A DNA stretch of 64,000 nt from Pseudomonadota bacterium (GCA_018241685.1 JAFEDJ010000039.1:1-64000), one strand, 5' to 3'. Positions 49,457-57,462 are shown, counted from the stretch's first letter. Numbers and translations are program-made. Notes: generated from the letters alone by a model not told the origin.

Positions 49457-50665
49457 TTACCCCTTCACGCAAAGGATCTGCTTCAGGCTATGGACGACTT
49501 CCACCAGATCACGCTGGTTGTCCATCACCTGATCGATATCCTTGTACGCGGCCGGAATCTCATCGACCACGCCGCCATCCTTGCGGCACTCGATACCGGC
49601 GGTCTGCGCCTCGAGGTCGAAGCGGCTGAACCGGCGCTTGGCGGCGCTGCGGCTCATCCGCCGTCCCGCCCCGTGGGAGCAGGAGCAGAACGACTCGGCA
49701 TTGCCCAGCCCACGGACGATGTAGGACCTCGTCCCCATGCTGCCGGGGATGATTCCCAATTCACCAGTCTGGGCTGAGATGGCGCCCTTGCGGGTGATGA
49801 ACAGGCGCTCCCCCAGGTGCTCCTCCCGCGCCACGTAATTGTGGTGGCAGTTGATCGCTTCGTCTTCGAGCCTGAAAGGTGGCAGAAGCGGCTTCACGGC
49901 CTCGATGACCGCCGCCATCATCCGGCTGCGGTTCAGGAACGCATAGTCCTGAGCCCATTCAACCGCCTCGACGTAGTCGTCGAACAGGTCCGAGCCTTCC
50001 GAAAAATAGGCGAGGTCCTGGTCGGGCAGGTGAATCTGATTCCGCCGCATGTCCTTCTGTGCCGCGGCGATGAAATAGCGCCCCAGCACATTGCCAATGC
50101 CGCGCGAGCCCGAGTGCAGCATGATCCACACCCGGTCCGCCTCGTCGAGGCACAACTCGATGAAGTGATTGCCGCCACCCAGCGTACCGATCTGGCAGAG
50201 CCAGGTCTCGTTGAAGCGACGCTGCATCTTCATCAGTCCCGGATGCTTGCCGACGACCACGTCCAGCCGGTCGTTCAACACCCGCCCGACGCGCTGCAGG
50301 GCGCTGCCTCGCATGCGGCTGGCTGCGTGCTGGTTGAAACCAACCGGTACCGCGCTTTCGATACCCATCCGCAGACTGCGCAGGTTGTCCGGAAGCTCAC
50401 TGGCGATCAGTGAGGTACGCACGGCGTTCATGCCACAGCCGATATCGACACCGACTGCGGCAGGGATGATGGCGCGCAGCGTGGGAATGACGCTACCGAC
50501 GGTGGCGCCGATGCCTGCATGTACGTCCGGCATGGCGGCAACATGGCCATGCACGATCGGCAATGATGCGACGTTCAGCAGTTGCTGGATTGCTTCCGGC
50601 TCGATGTCGCGCGTCCAGACCTTGACCGGCACGCGACCTTTGTTCAACTCAATTTGTATGCCCAT
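49457..50665 (-). CDS. rtcB: RNA ligase RtcB
   Basis: 402 aa, short bacterial RtcB form. Conserved features: AAVGVDIGCGMNAV (metal Cys), GTLGGGNHFIEL, HSGSRGIGN, GSMGTRSYIV and CSCSHGAGRRMSR (the His that takes GMP lies in SHGAGR). It joins 3'-phosphate or 2',3'-cyclic phosphate RNA ends to 5'-OH ends. The start at 50665 has AGGAA. No rtcA or rtcR is seen beside it. Confidence 0.93.
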   Translation of the reverse strand: MGIQIELNKGRVPVKVWTRDIEPEAIQQLLNVASLPIVHGHVAAMPDVHAGIGATVGSVIPTLRAIIPAAVGVDIGCGMNAVRTSLIASELPDNLRSLRMGIESAVPVGFNQHAASRMRGSALQRVGRVLNDRLDVVVGKHPGLMKMQRRFNETWLCQIGTLGGGNHFIELCLDEADRVWIMLHSGSRGIGNVLGRYFIAAAQKDMRRNQIHLPDQDLAYFSEGSDLFDDYVEAVEWAQDYAFLNRSRMMAAVIEAVKPLLPPFRLEDEAINCHHNYVAREEHLGERLFITRKGAISAQTGELGIIPGSMGTRSYIVRGLGNAESFCSCSHGAGRRMSRSAAKRRFSRFDLEAQTAGIECRKDGGVVDEIPAAYKDIDQVMDNQRDLVEVVHSLKQILCVKG

Positions 50666-50744
50666 GGTGATTCCTGAATTTCTTGCAGCGGCTTTGCTTT
50701 GCCGCTCTTCATGGAATCCGGGACGGAAAGGGAAGCCCAAAACA

Positions 50745-50776
50745 AAAACCCCCGGCAACGGCCAGGGGTTTTGCTT
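50745..50776. terminator. Hairpin upstream of rtcB
   Basis: AAAACCCC / GGGGTTTT arms around GGCAACGGCCA-type loop, T-rich after and A-rich before; a bidirectional terminator isolating rtcB from the prophage side, or an rtcB leader structure. Confidence 0.6.
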
Positions 50777-50937
50777 TTTCCCAGCCCGGATTCGCCTTGC
50801 GCGAGTTCCGGGCAGCACAATGCCTACGGTCTCAGCGCGTTGTTTCCTTCAAGTTGGCTGCAGCAGGCATTGATGTCTCCTTTGAAAGGGGTGGCAGGGA
50901 AAGTGAAGAGAGATTCTCAACAAAGACTATGCGGATG

Positions 50938-51360
50938 TCAACAGGGTTGGCACATGGGCGCAGATGCCGCTTTCGGAACTAGGGCATGCTTCATACTTCT
51001 GAAAACAGTAAGTTCCTGATCTTTAACGGTATTTTGCTCCGCTTTACTTGTTTCGGGTAGTGCCGCGAGCACGAAAAAAGCCGCCAAGCTTGCCCCGGCC
51101 ATCCTCTCCGCCACCTTCTTCCAGTAGGCCCGCCGGCCTTCGTTCTTCTCGGTTGCCGCCTCGACCTGCACCAGCAGCTCGAACGGGTCCATCTTCAGTA
51201 TCTCTGCAAGCCGGGCGCAAGCATATGCGTCTGGTATTCGCGTCCCCTTGCGCCACTGCGCGATGTATCCGTTTGATATTTCAAGGTGTTTCGCAAGCTT
51301 GTAGTCGGTATCGACTTTCAGGGCTTGCTTTGCGTCGTCTAGTACTTTCGATATATCCAT
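50938..51360 (-). CDS. Inovirus repressor, HTH with C-terminal membrane helix
   Basis: 140 aa. N-terminal XRE-type HTH (KVDTDYKLAKHLEISNGYIAQWRKGTRIPDAYACARLAEIL) followed by a helical linker and a membrane segment (ASLAAFFVLAAL), the layout of repressors in betaproteobacterial filamentous phages. It is divergent from the phage early genes across an operator region. The last ~20 codons lie outside the attL repeat, so the C terminus is supplied by flanking DNA and would differ in the excised phage. Confidence 0.82.
   Translation of the reverse strand: MDISKVLDDAKQALKVDTDYKLAKHLEISNGYIAQWRKGTRIPDAYACARLAEILKMDPFELLVQVEAATEKNEGRRAYWKKVAERMAGASLAAFFVLAALPETSKAEQNTVKDQELTVFRSMKHALVPKAASAPMCQPC
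50995..51011. repeat. attL candidate
   Basis: ACTTCTGAAAACAGTAA, identical over 17 bp to the copy at 58807. It lies inside the 3' part of the repressor gene. Confidence 0.65.
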
Positions 51361-51391
51361 GACTCGTCTCCGGTCGGCTCCCGATCACTTT

Positions 51392-51461
51392 AGCTTCATT
51401 TTGTAGCTTGACAAGTAGCTGCAAAATGAAGTTACATCCGATCCACTTCATTTTGAAGTTA
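51392..51461. promoter_or_regulatory. Repressor operator region of the inovirus
   Basis: Three copies of TTCATTTTG: forward at about 51395, reversed (CAAAATGAA) at 51422-51430, and forward inside ACTTCA-TTT-TGAAGT at 51445-51459. A TTGACA element is at 51408-51413. This is the divergent control region between the repressor and the early genes. Confidence 0.65.
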
Positions 51462-51477
51462 CTCGGAGTCCTTCGTC

Positions 51478-51849
51478 ATGTCTCACGTACCTCTAAAGCA
51501 CCCACCACACCACGAACGCGCTGAAGCAGGCCCATGCGATGACCAGGCTAACGAAGGTTTCCTTCCGAACTCGGTTCCTTTCGCCACGCTCCATGTCCGG
51601 CTTTTCAAAGAACTCCCGACTGGCATGAGCCGAGATGATCGGGAGTGCTATGACGCCTGCCGCGAAGAGGCTGAGAGCGTATTTGAAGGCTTTGAAAAGG
51701 TGCTGAAAGTCAATAGGCATAAGTCTTTTGAGTTCCTTGAATTCGTTATGTGGTGCTTCAGCCAGACCGGTCTGTTCTTCTTCGCTCTAGTCCTGGGCAC
51801 GTTATTGGGTATTGATCTTCACAAGTTTTTCGGTGGGGTACATCCGTGA
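51478..51849 (+). CDS. Inovirus small membrane protein A, 123 aa
   Basis: Hydrophilic N-terminal two thirds and one membrane helix near the C terminus (TGLFFFALVLGTLLGI). Paralogue of the next gene: both share V(R/Q)LFK and EG(F/I)E(K/R)V(L/I)(K/R)VNRH. Substitutions are conservative in this frame although codons differ, which argues that the + strand is the coding strand despite an open, membrane-like frame on the other strand (51493-51720). Confidence 0.6.
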   Translation: MSHVPLKHPPHHERAEAGPCDDQANEGFLPNSVPFATLHVRLFKELPTGMSRDDRECYDACREEAESVFEGFEKVLKVNRHKSFEFLEFVMWCFSQTGLFFFALVLGTLLGIDLHKFFGGVHP

Positions 51850-52235
51850 GCCTCCCTACCGAAGACCTCCGCTGCGGCCATCCGCCGAGCATCTGGTCAT
51901 CTGCCATTCATCGCATGCGCCAGAAGCCCCAAGACGACCATCACGGTGATGCCCCAGATGGTCGTCCTCCCTACGCTGTTATACAGGTTCAGCTTTTTAA
52001 GACTGATGACCGCCAGATTGGCCAATCCGAAGGCGATCACGAGTTCAAAAGTGAAGAGTACAGCCGGACTCTTGAGGGCATCGAACGCGTAATCCGCGTA
52101 AATCGGCATTCCCATCTCTACTCCTTGATTGATTTTGGCAATGGCCTGTTGGCGCTCGCCTGGTGCTTTATGGGCTGGGCGTTTGGCTTTGCTGTTGCCC
52201 TTCAATTTGCATCTGATCTGATTCACGCCCAGTAA
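51846..52235 (+). CDS. Inovirus small membrane protein B, 129 aa
   Basis: Second member of the paralogous pair, with one or two hydrophobic helices at the C terminus (LLALAWCFMGWAFGFAVAL). The GTG start at 51846 overlaps the stop of the previous gene and has GGTGGGG upstream. A competing antisense frame (51897-52115) has a good ribosome site, so strand choice rests on the paralogue comparison. Function unknown. Confidence 0.58.
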   Translation: MSLPTEDLRCGHPPSIWSSAIHRMRQKPQDDHHGDAPDGRPPYAVIQVQLFKTDDRQIGQSEGDHEFKSEEYSRTLEGIERVIRVNRHSHLYSLIDFGNGLLALAWCFMGWAFGFAVALQFASDLIHAQ

Positions 52236-52255
52236 CTACCCCCGGAGCATATCCC

Positions 52256-52588
52256 ATGTCCAACGTAGCCCCCGTCGATAGCACGCAATCCAAAGGCCGT
52301 CCCCTCGGTCTCGGTGAAGCCGTTCTCCAAGGTCGCATCTCCCTGGTTCGCCGCGCCGGCAACATCGGCTTTTCCCACCTGATCATCCTGCCGGCCGCTG
52401 ACCAGTACAGCAGCCCCAGCACCGTCGAAGTCGTCGCCAAGGCTCGCCTCGGCTCCGTTGAGGAAGACATCCGCGTCCGTGTCCGCATCGCCGGTTTCCG
52501 CCGCAGCTACGAGAGCCGCGACAAGGACACGGGCGAAATCACCAAAGTCCAGACCGCCGATAACCGCCTGTTCGCCGTCGAGGACTGA
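52256..52588 (+). CDS. ssDNA-binding protein, inovirus gpV-like
   Basis: 110 aa beta-rich protein (RISLVRRAGNIGFSHLIILPA, TVEVVAKARLGSVEEDIRVRVRIAGFRRSY) at the gpV position before the replication initiator. gpV coats progeny single-stranded DNA before packaging. The ribosome site CGGAG is 9 nt upstream. Confidence 0.72.
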   Translation: MSNVAPVDSTQSKGRPLGLGEAVLQGRISLVRRAGNIGFSHLIILPAADQYSSPSTVEVVAKARLGSVEEDIRVRVRIAGFRRSYESRDKDTGEITKVQTADNRLFAVED

Positions 52589-52592
52589 TTTC

Positions 52593-52605
52593 CGTCACTG
52601 TGACG
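52593..52605. repeat. 13-bp palindrome, copy 1
   Basis: CGTCACTGTGACG followed by AAAA; overlaps the start region of the next gene. Confidence 0.8.
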
Positions 52606-52608
52606 AAA

Positions 52609-52956
52609 ATGGCCTTCACTCTCTACACCCTGACCAAGAGCGGCGCATTCGCGGATGCGTCGTTCTCGTCGTTCATCGACGCCCGGACGGAAGCGGCTAC
52701 GCGTGTGCGTAGCGGCTTTCAGTTCGCGCAGATGATCGTCAATGGTCGCGGCGATCTGGAGGCGCGTATCGATCCGTTGCCGCCCGTTGTTCGGTCCTCT
52801 CGGCCGGTCTTCGCAGGCACGGAAAAAAAGTCCGGGTCCGTTGTAACACCCGGACTTAGTCTAACGGGTTGGACTCCGGACCAGATTTTGACGGTTTCAG
52901 GGGGGGCCGGACTTAGTGCCATGGATGGCACTTTTGAGCTGGCCGAGGGGGTCTGA
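52609..52956 (+). CDS. Inovirus hypothetical protein, 115 aa
   Basis: The ATG at 52609 follows palindrome copy 1 directly (GTG ACG AAA ATG); the GTG at 52600 in frame is an alternative start. N-terminal strands (FTLYTLTKSGAFADASFSSFIDARTEAATRVRSGFQFAQMIV) look like a small folded domain. The 3' half includes a 9-bp hairpin (AGTCCGGGT at 52829 / ACCCGGACT at 52848). Function unknown; it may be partly regulatory sequence before the initiator gene. Confidence 0.5.
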   Translation: MAFTLYTLTKSGAFADASFSSFIDARTEAATRVRSGFQFAQMIVNGRGDLEARIDPLPPVVRSSRPVFAGTEKKSGSVVTPGLSLTGWTPDQILTVSGGAGLSAMDGTFELAEGV

Positions 52957-52957
52957 C

Positions 52958-53986
52958 GTGATCGACTGGATGACCCTCCGCTACCCCCTCGCGAAGCTGC
53001 CGCCTGCGATACAGGACCGCGTGCTCTCCGCCCTCGGCCGCATTACCTGCGTCTCCCCCGATGGCGAAATCCGCTGGGAAAAGCCCGTCCTCGACCTCGA
53101 CGCCCTGCGCTCGGACACCCCGGGCCTGTGCTGGACCGTCACCGGCGGCGCTGACGGAGAGATGCGCCTGACCATCGGCGCCTCACCGGCCTTCATCACC
53201 TACGGCAACAACGTCTTCGGCTCCTCCGACGTGCGCGAGTGCGCCGGTGTGCTGGTGCGTTTCGCCGGCAAGTGCCTGGCGTCGATCTTGCCGCCGGCCC
53301 ACGAATGGGAATGCCGTCGGATCGACGTTACCGAGAACTACGCCCTCTCCACGGACCGCGAGGTCAAGCAGTTGCTGCGGCAGCTCATCACCGCCGACGG
53401 TGGCCGCGCCAAGGCCACCAGCGGGGGAGGGGATAGCGTCTATTGGAACAAGGGTTCGGACCTCCGCAAGGGCAAGGCCTACGCGAAGGGGCCGCAGCTC
53501 CGCAAGCTGCTCAAGGAAGGCAAGGTCGAGATCTCCGACGACCTCCTCGAGCTGGCTGACCGTCTCGCACGTTTGGAACTCACGCTCGGCTCACGCTGGT
53601 TCCGTCGATTGGCCGAAGACGGCCGCAAATGGTGGGATCTCACCACCGAAGAACTACAGAAACAGCACGAACAGTACTTCGAACGCTTCATCGGAAAACA
53701 GGAGGTCACGGACATGGGCATGCTCTTGGAAGAACTCGAAAAGGTCGCTCCGACCAAAGGACGCGCCCTGGCTGCCCATCGCACCTGGGCAATGATCAAG
53801 GCCATTGGCTACGAACTGGCCCGCGAATCAATGCCGCGCGCCACCTGGTATTTGCACCTCAAGTACCTCCGCGCCGCCGGCCTCTCCGACGCCGACATCG
53901 GCGCCGGCAACGTCCTGCCGTTCCGCCGCCGCGAGATCTGCATTGCCTCGCCCGTTCGCTCCTGGGCAGAACTGAGAGCGGCCTGA
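52958..53986 (+). CDS. Replication initiator, inovirus gpII/phage X family
   Basis: 342 aa. The GTG start at 52958 has GAGGGG upstream. N-terminal MIDWMTLRYPL, central HEWECRRIDVTENYAL and SVYWNKGSDLRKGKAYAKGPQL, and LRLELTLGSRWF-like segments are typical of the phage/plasmid replication protein (gpII/X) family, which nicks the plus-strand origin for rolling-circle replication. It overlaps the next tiny gene at its stop. Confidence 0.85.
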   Translation: MIDWMTLRYPLAKLPPAIQDRVLSALGRITCVSPDGEIRWEKPVLDLDALRSDTPGLCWTVTGGADGEMRLTIGASPAFITYGNNVFGSSDVRECAGVLVRFAGKCLASILPPAHEWECRRIDVTENYALSTDREVKQLLRQLITADGGRAKATSGGGDSVYWNKGSDLRKGKAYAKGPQLRKLLKEGKVEISDDLLELADRLARLELTLGSRWFRRLAEDGRKWWDLTTEELQKQHEQYFERFIGKQEVTDMGMLLEELEKVAPTKGRALAAHRTWAMIKAIGYELARESMPRATWYLHLKYLRAAGLSDADIGAGNVLPFRRREICIASPVRSWAELRAA

Positions 53987-54060
53987 TGGAAGCCTACCTC
54001 CACGCTGGATTTCTGGTGCTGGCGTTCGCTGCCGGCTACCTCTCGGGGCTCTGGTCATGA
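53986..54060 (+). CDS. Inovirus tiny coat protein, 24 aa
   Basis: The ATG overlaps the initiator stop (TGATGG). Encodes MEAYLHAGFLVLAFAAGYLSGLWS, a single membrane helix, like the gpVII/gpIX minor coat proteins at the virion tip. Its stop overlaps the next ATG, so the two are translationally coupled. Confidence 0.6.
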   Translation: MEAYLHAGFLVLAFAAGYLSGLWS

Positions 54061-54176
54061 CTGACATCACCGACACCCCCGAACTGATAGGCCTGTACCT
54101 GGGCGCATGGGCCGTTGGCTTCTGCGCCGGCTACTTGGTGAGGCTTTTTCGGCGTCTTGCCGACCAGGCTGTGTGA
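54057..54176 (+). CDS. Inovirus tiny coat protein, 39 aa
   Basis: ATGA overlap with the preceding gene. One membrane helix (IGLYLGAWAVGFCAGYLV) followed by basic RLFRRL. A second gpVII/gpIX-like minor coat candidate. Size, hydrophobicity and position before the major coat gene are the evidence. Confidence 0.6.
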   Translation: MTDITDTPELIGLYLGAWAVGFCAGYLVRLFRRLADQAV

Positions 54177-54261
54177 TCCCGGAATGGACGGCCCGCCGGG
54201 CCGGCCGTGACGGGAGCAGACAGCCGATAACCCGCCCGACAGGGCAACACTTAGGAGAATC

Positions 54262-54510
54262 ATGATGCAAACCACCCAAGCCGCCCTGAAGGGCACCCTC
54301 CGTCGTCGTATCGCTCAGGCCGTTGCGGCTGGCGCCTCGGTGGTCGCCGTTCAGGCGCACGCCGCACTGCCGACCGCGGCCACCGAAGCCTTCACGACCC
54401 TCAAGACCGATGCGCTGTCCCTCATCGACCTGGTGTGGCCCGTCGTCGGCTCCATCACCGTGGGCTTTGTGCTGATCGGCCTCTTCAAGCGCGGCGCCTC
54501 CAAGGTCTAA
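54262..54510 (+). CDS. Major coat protein precursor (gpVIII-like)
   Basis: 82 aa. Signal peptide (basic LKGTLRRRIAQAVAAGASVVAVQAHA) with cleavage after AHA, leaving about 48 residues: an amphipathic N-terminal part (ALPTAATEAFTTLKTDA), one membrane helix (VWPVVGSITVGFVLIGL) and a basic end (FKRGASKV) that contacts DNA. This is the classic filamentous major coat design. Ribosome site AGGAG. Confidence 0.88.
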   Translation: MMQTTQAALKGTLRRRIAQAVAAGASVVAVQAHAALPTAATEAFTTLKTDALSLIDLVWPVVGSITVGFVLIGLFKRGASKV

Positions 54511-54514
54511 TGCT

Positions 54515-54874
54515 GTGCGCATGACTTTTTTGTCATGCAGGATCGCGGCCCTCGTGGCCGCTTTCTTCTTGAGCCAGTCGGCGGCGGCTCAAGAAGACAA
54601 TCCGCCGCTGCCGGCTCCTGCACCGGCCAAAGCGGTTTTATCGGGGGATGTGGTTAATGCTCGAATTTCTGAATCCCGTTCAGCACCCCGTTCTGCAGCC
54701 GATCCTGCTGGTCCTGTCCGCTGTAGTCGTGGGGTCTATTCAGACAATTGCCGAGAAATGGATGCCCGTCCGTCACGTGACGTTTCAGCACTATTTCCTG
54801 AAGTCTATGTTCTGGACTGCCGTTCTTTTCTACGTCCTGGTTATGAGTGCAGCCGGCTGGTTCGTCGTCGCTGA
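54515..54874 (+). CDS. Exported inovirus protein, frame overlapping next gene
   Basis: 119-aa frame starting 4 bp after the coat gene. Residues 1-26 form a clear signal peptide (CRIAALVAAFFLSQSAAAQ) followed by a Pro-rich stretch, which looks real. The last 70 residues overlap the 75-aa membrane gene in another frame and look like a shadow. Possibly a short exported protein ended early in evolution, or two genuinely overlapping genes. Confidence 0.42.
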   Translation: MRMTFLSCRIAALVAAFFLSQSAAAQEDNPPLPAPAPAKAVLSGDVVNARISESRSAPRSAADPAGPVRCSRGVYSDNCREMDARPSRDVSALFPEVYVLDCRSFLRPGYECSRLVRRR

Positions 54875-54884
54875 TGGGATTTGA
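54657..54884 (+). CDS. Inovirus small membrane protein, 75 aa
   Basis: Two membrane helices (LQPILLVLSAVVVGSIQTI and SMFWTAVLFYVLVMSAAGWFVV). ATG at 54657 with GGGGGAT upstream; an in-frame ATG at 54648 is the alternative. It ends next to the attachment-protein start. Likely a virion or assembly membrane protein. Confidence 0.58.
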   Translation: MLEFLNPVQHPVLQPILLVLSAVVVGSIQTIAEKWMPVRHVTFQHYFLKSMFWTAVLFYVLVMSAAGWFVVADGI

Positions 54885-54885
54885 A

Positions 54886-56205
54886 ATGATCCGCGAATTA
54901 CGCTTAATTCTTTGGTTCGTCCTTGGCATGGCCTTTTCGGTTAATGCGGTTCTTGCATTTGCCGATGGTGTCTGTGGCGTCGATCACTATGAAGCGATTT
55001 GGAACGGGAAAAACTATAAATCTGGCTCCGAGCTTTGCTCTGCTTATGCAGCTACTGTAAATCCGACTTGGAACGTCTATTTCTACAAGACCAACGATGC
55101 GGGTGATGGTCAATGCAAATCTTCTACTACTGTGCTGGTGCAGGTTGTCATGAAGGCTTATTGCGCCAATGGTTCTGCTGCCACCACAGGGCCTACTGGT
55201 GCTTATCAGTGTGAATGCCCTGGCCCGTGCGCATCGAGAGGTGGTCAATCTGTCGATGACGGCACTATCGATTTTGGTGACGGTGCGAATAAGAAACTAT
55301 CGATGTCTTTCCCGGCGCGATCTGATGATAATTACGTCGGTCAGACCTTTTGCTCGGGCGGCTGCACTGCTGCCGTGGACAGGGAAGTCGGATCGGCTGG
55401 CATGACCGTGGATGGATCTTATTACGGTCAATTTTCCGCGAAGTATTCCGGGCAGAGCTGCCCGACTGGTGAAGCGGCTGCGTCTCCTAAAACGACGCCT
55501 GCTCTAATTCCGAAGAACACTGCCGAATACGACTGCATTGCCAGTGGTATGGGCTATGGCTATGTTGGCTCGACGGTGAAATGTGTCGCTAAAACGTCGT
55601 CGAAAGAAACTGAAACGAAATCGACTCAAACGACCAATGCCGATGGCACTCGTACTACCGTTAATAAGACGGACAGTACGGTGTGCGCATCGGGCGTTTG
55701 CACGACCACGACCACCACGACCACGACGCAATACAACAGCTCAGGAACCGCGACGGGAACGTCCATTACCTCTGAGACCACCACCAAGGCCGATCCGAAT
55801 TCTGGCCTGGGTACGGGCGGCGCTGGGAATGGTCAGCAACAGCAGGGCGCCGAATGTGGTATTGCTGGCAAGCCACCGTGTGGCGTGAAGGTCGATGAAA
55901 CGGGCGTTGAAAGTGATGTCGCGGCGGTTGATCAGAGCGCCAAGCAGAAAATCATTGCGGCGTATGACGAAGTGAAGCAAAAAATGGAAGAGGTGACACG
56001 TCCGCAGAATTGGGGCGTTACGTGGGTATATCAGCCTCCTGCCGGTGCGTGCTCGGTATTGCAATATGGCGTTACGGCTCATCAATTTTCGATCAATGTC
56101 TGTAAGCCTCTTGGCTATATCCGGGATCTCTGGTCCTACGTCATTTATGTGATGACAGGCCTGTATATCTGGCGCTCTGCGCGTGACGCGATGAACATCG
56201 TTTAA
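54886..56205 (+). CDS. Inovirus attachment/minor coat protein (gpIII-like)
   Basis: 439 aa. Signal peptide (LRLILWFVLGMAFSVNAVLA), Cys-rich N-terminal domain, a Thr/Ser/Gly-rich linker (residues about 225-320), and a C-terminal membrane anchor (LWSYVIYVMTGLYIW). This is the gpIII plan: receptor binding, flexible linker, virion anchoring. The gene is visibly more AT-rich and uses more T/A-ending codons than its neighbours, suggesting separate acquisition of the receptor-binding gene. Confidence 0.8.
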   Translation: MIRELRLILWFVLGMAFSVNAVLAFADGVCGVDHYEAIWNGKNYKSGSELCSAYAATVNPTWNVYFYKTNDAGDGQCKSSTTVLVQVVMKAYCANGSAATTGPTGAYQCECPGPCASRGGQSVDDGTIDFGDGANKKLSMSFPARSDDNYVGQTFCSGGCTAAVDREVGSAGMTVDGSYYGQFSAKYSGQSCPTGEAAASPKTTPALIPKNTAEYDCIASGMGYGYVGSTVKCVAKTSSKETETKSTQTTNADGTRTTVNKTDSTVCASGVCTTTTTTTTTQYNSSGTATGTSITSETTTKADPNSGLGTGGAGNGQQQQGAECGIAGKPPCGVKVDETGVESDVAAVDQSAKQKIIAAYDEVKQKMEEVTRPQNWGVTWVYQPPAGACSVLQYGVTAHQFSINVCKPLGYIRDLWSYVIYVMTGLYIWRSARDAMNIV

Positions 56206-56214
56206 GGAATTGCC

Positions 56215-56541
56215 ATGCCATTACTTGCAACACTGCTTACTAATCTTTTCGGTGCGCTGGCTGGCTGGTTGGCCCAGTTTGTGGGCAAGAAGCTGGCTGT
56301 GGCTTTGTCTGCGGTGGCGACTCTCGGGGCTCTGACTGCGACGTTCTATGGTGCGATGTCGGCGTTGCTCAACGGCGTTGCTGCTCAGATTCCGGATATG
56401 CCTGGTGCGCAAATCGGCATGTGGGTTGCGTGTCCGGCGAACCTCCCGGCCTGCTATGCCGCGATCCTGTCTTGCGACACGACTGTGGCGCTGTATCGCT
56501 GGTCCATGAAAAACCTCGGCTACATCGTTCAGAGCACCTGA
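56215..56541 (+). CDS. Inovirus gpVI-like minor coat protein
   Basis: 108 aa with hydrophobic segments (LLTNLFGALAGWLAQFVGKKLAVALSAVATLGALTATFY) and a Cys-containing C-terminal half (VACPANLPACYAAILSCDTTVALYRW). It matches the small DUF5455-type proteins between gpIII and Zot in many inoviruses. Together with gpIII it should form the end cap. Confidence 0.7.
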   Translation: MPLLATLLTNLFGALAGWLAQFVGKKLAVALSAVATLGALTATFYGAMSALLNGVAAQIPDMPGAQIGMWVACPANLPACYAAILSCDTTVALYRWSMKNLGYIVQST

Positions 56542-56543
56542 AA

Positions 56544-57365
56544 ATGGCGGACTACCTCGTCACTGGGAAGAAGGGCAACGGCAAGAGCCTGGTCTGTGTG
56601 TCTCGCATTCTTGAGGCGCTTCGGCGGGGCGCCCGTGTGGCTACCAACCTCGATTTGTACCTCGATAAGCTGTTGCCTGCGGATAACCGCTCGGCTCGCA
56701 TCATTCGTTTGCCTGATAAGCCGACCCTTGCTGATCTTGAGGCGATTGGCTCGGGCTACGAAGGCAAGTATGACGAGGACCGATTTGGTGTCCTCGTGCT
56801 TGATGAGCTGGCGACTTGGCTCAATGCCCGGACGTTTCAGGATAAGGACCGGCAGGGCGTCTTGTCCTGGTTGGCGCACTCTCGAAAACTGCATTGGGAT
56901 ACATACCTGCTTGCTCAACACCCTAACCAGATCGACAAGCAGGTTAGGGAGGCGTTGATCGAGTTTCACGTTATCTGCCGCCGTGCCGACCGCATCCGTA
57001 TTCCGATCCTCGGTCTCAAGCCTCCGCGGGTTCACATTGCTTATGTCCGCTATGGGGTCGAACAGCATGCATTGCTCTCCGATCGGTGGATGTATCGCGG
57101 CAATCATTTGTTCGAGGCATACGACACGGAGCAGAAGTTCCGCGACGACTATCCCCACGGCGTTCACAGCATGCTCCCGCCCGGCTACTGGGCTCCGAAG
57201 CCTCCCCGGTCCTTCTTCGCGTCGCTGGTGGCCTTCCTACGTCGTAAGGCACCGTCGAAACCTGCTCTCAAGCCCAAACTGCCGGCGGTGGCCACTCTGG
57301 CCGCGCTGCCGCCGGATGAGGCGTTCGCCCAGGCCCGGCGCCTAGTTCTCTCCGGCGCCGTGTAG
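56544..57365 (+). CDS. Zot-like phage assembly ATPase (gpI)
   Basis: 273 aa. Walker A GKKGNGKS at residues 8-15, Walker B-like GVLVLDELATW, and a Zot-family core (ADRIRIPILGLKPPRVHIAYV). The typical transmembrane segment is less obvious; the hydrophobic FFASLVAFL near residue 225 may serve. It drives virion extrusion through the membrane. The start follows the gpVI-like stop closely. Confidence 0.87.
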   Translation: MADYLVTGKKGNGKSLVCVSRILEALRRGARVATNLDLYLDKLLPADNRSARIIRLPDKPTLADLEAIGSGYEGKYDEDRFGVLVLDELATWLNARTFQDKDRQGVLSWLAHSRKLHWDTYLLAQHPNQIDKQVREALIEFHVICRRADRIRIPILGLKPPRVHIAYVRYGVEQHALLSDRWMYRGNHLFEAYDTEQKFRDDYPHGVHSMLPPGYWAPKPPRSFFASLVAFLRRKAPSKPALKPKLPAVATLAALPPDEAFAQARRLVLSGAV

Positions 57366-57411
57366 TCGATTCAGCCCCTATCGAATGCGCACAGTTCATA
57401 GTTTGTATTTT

Positions 57412-57424
57412 CGTCACTGTGACG
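57412..57424. repeat. 13-bp palindrome, copy 2
   Basis: CGTCACTGTGACG followed by TAAAAT. Confidence 0.8.
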
Positions 57425-57446
57425 TAAAATAACCTTATCGAATTAT

Positions 57447-57459
57447 CGTAACAGTGACG
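57447..57459. repeat. 13-bp palindrome, copy 3
   Basis: CGTAACAGTGACG followed by AAAATG, the start codon of the next gene; 35 bp from copy 2. Confidence 0.78.
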
Positions 57460-57462
57460 AAA

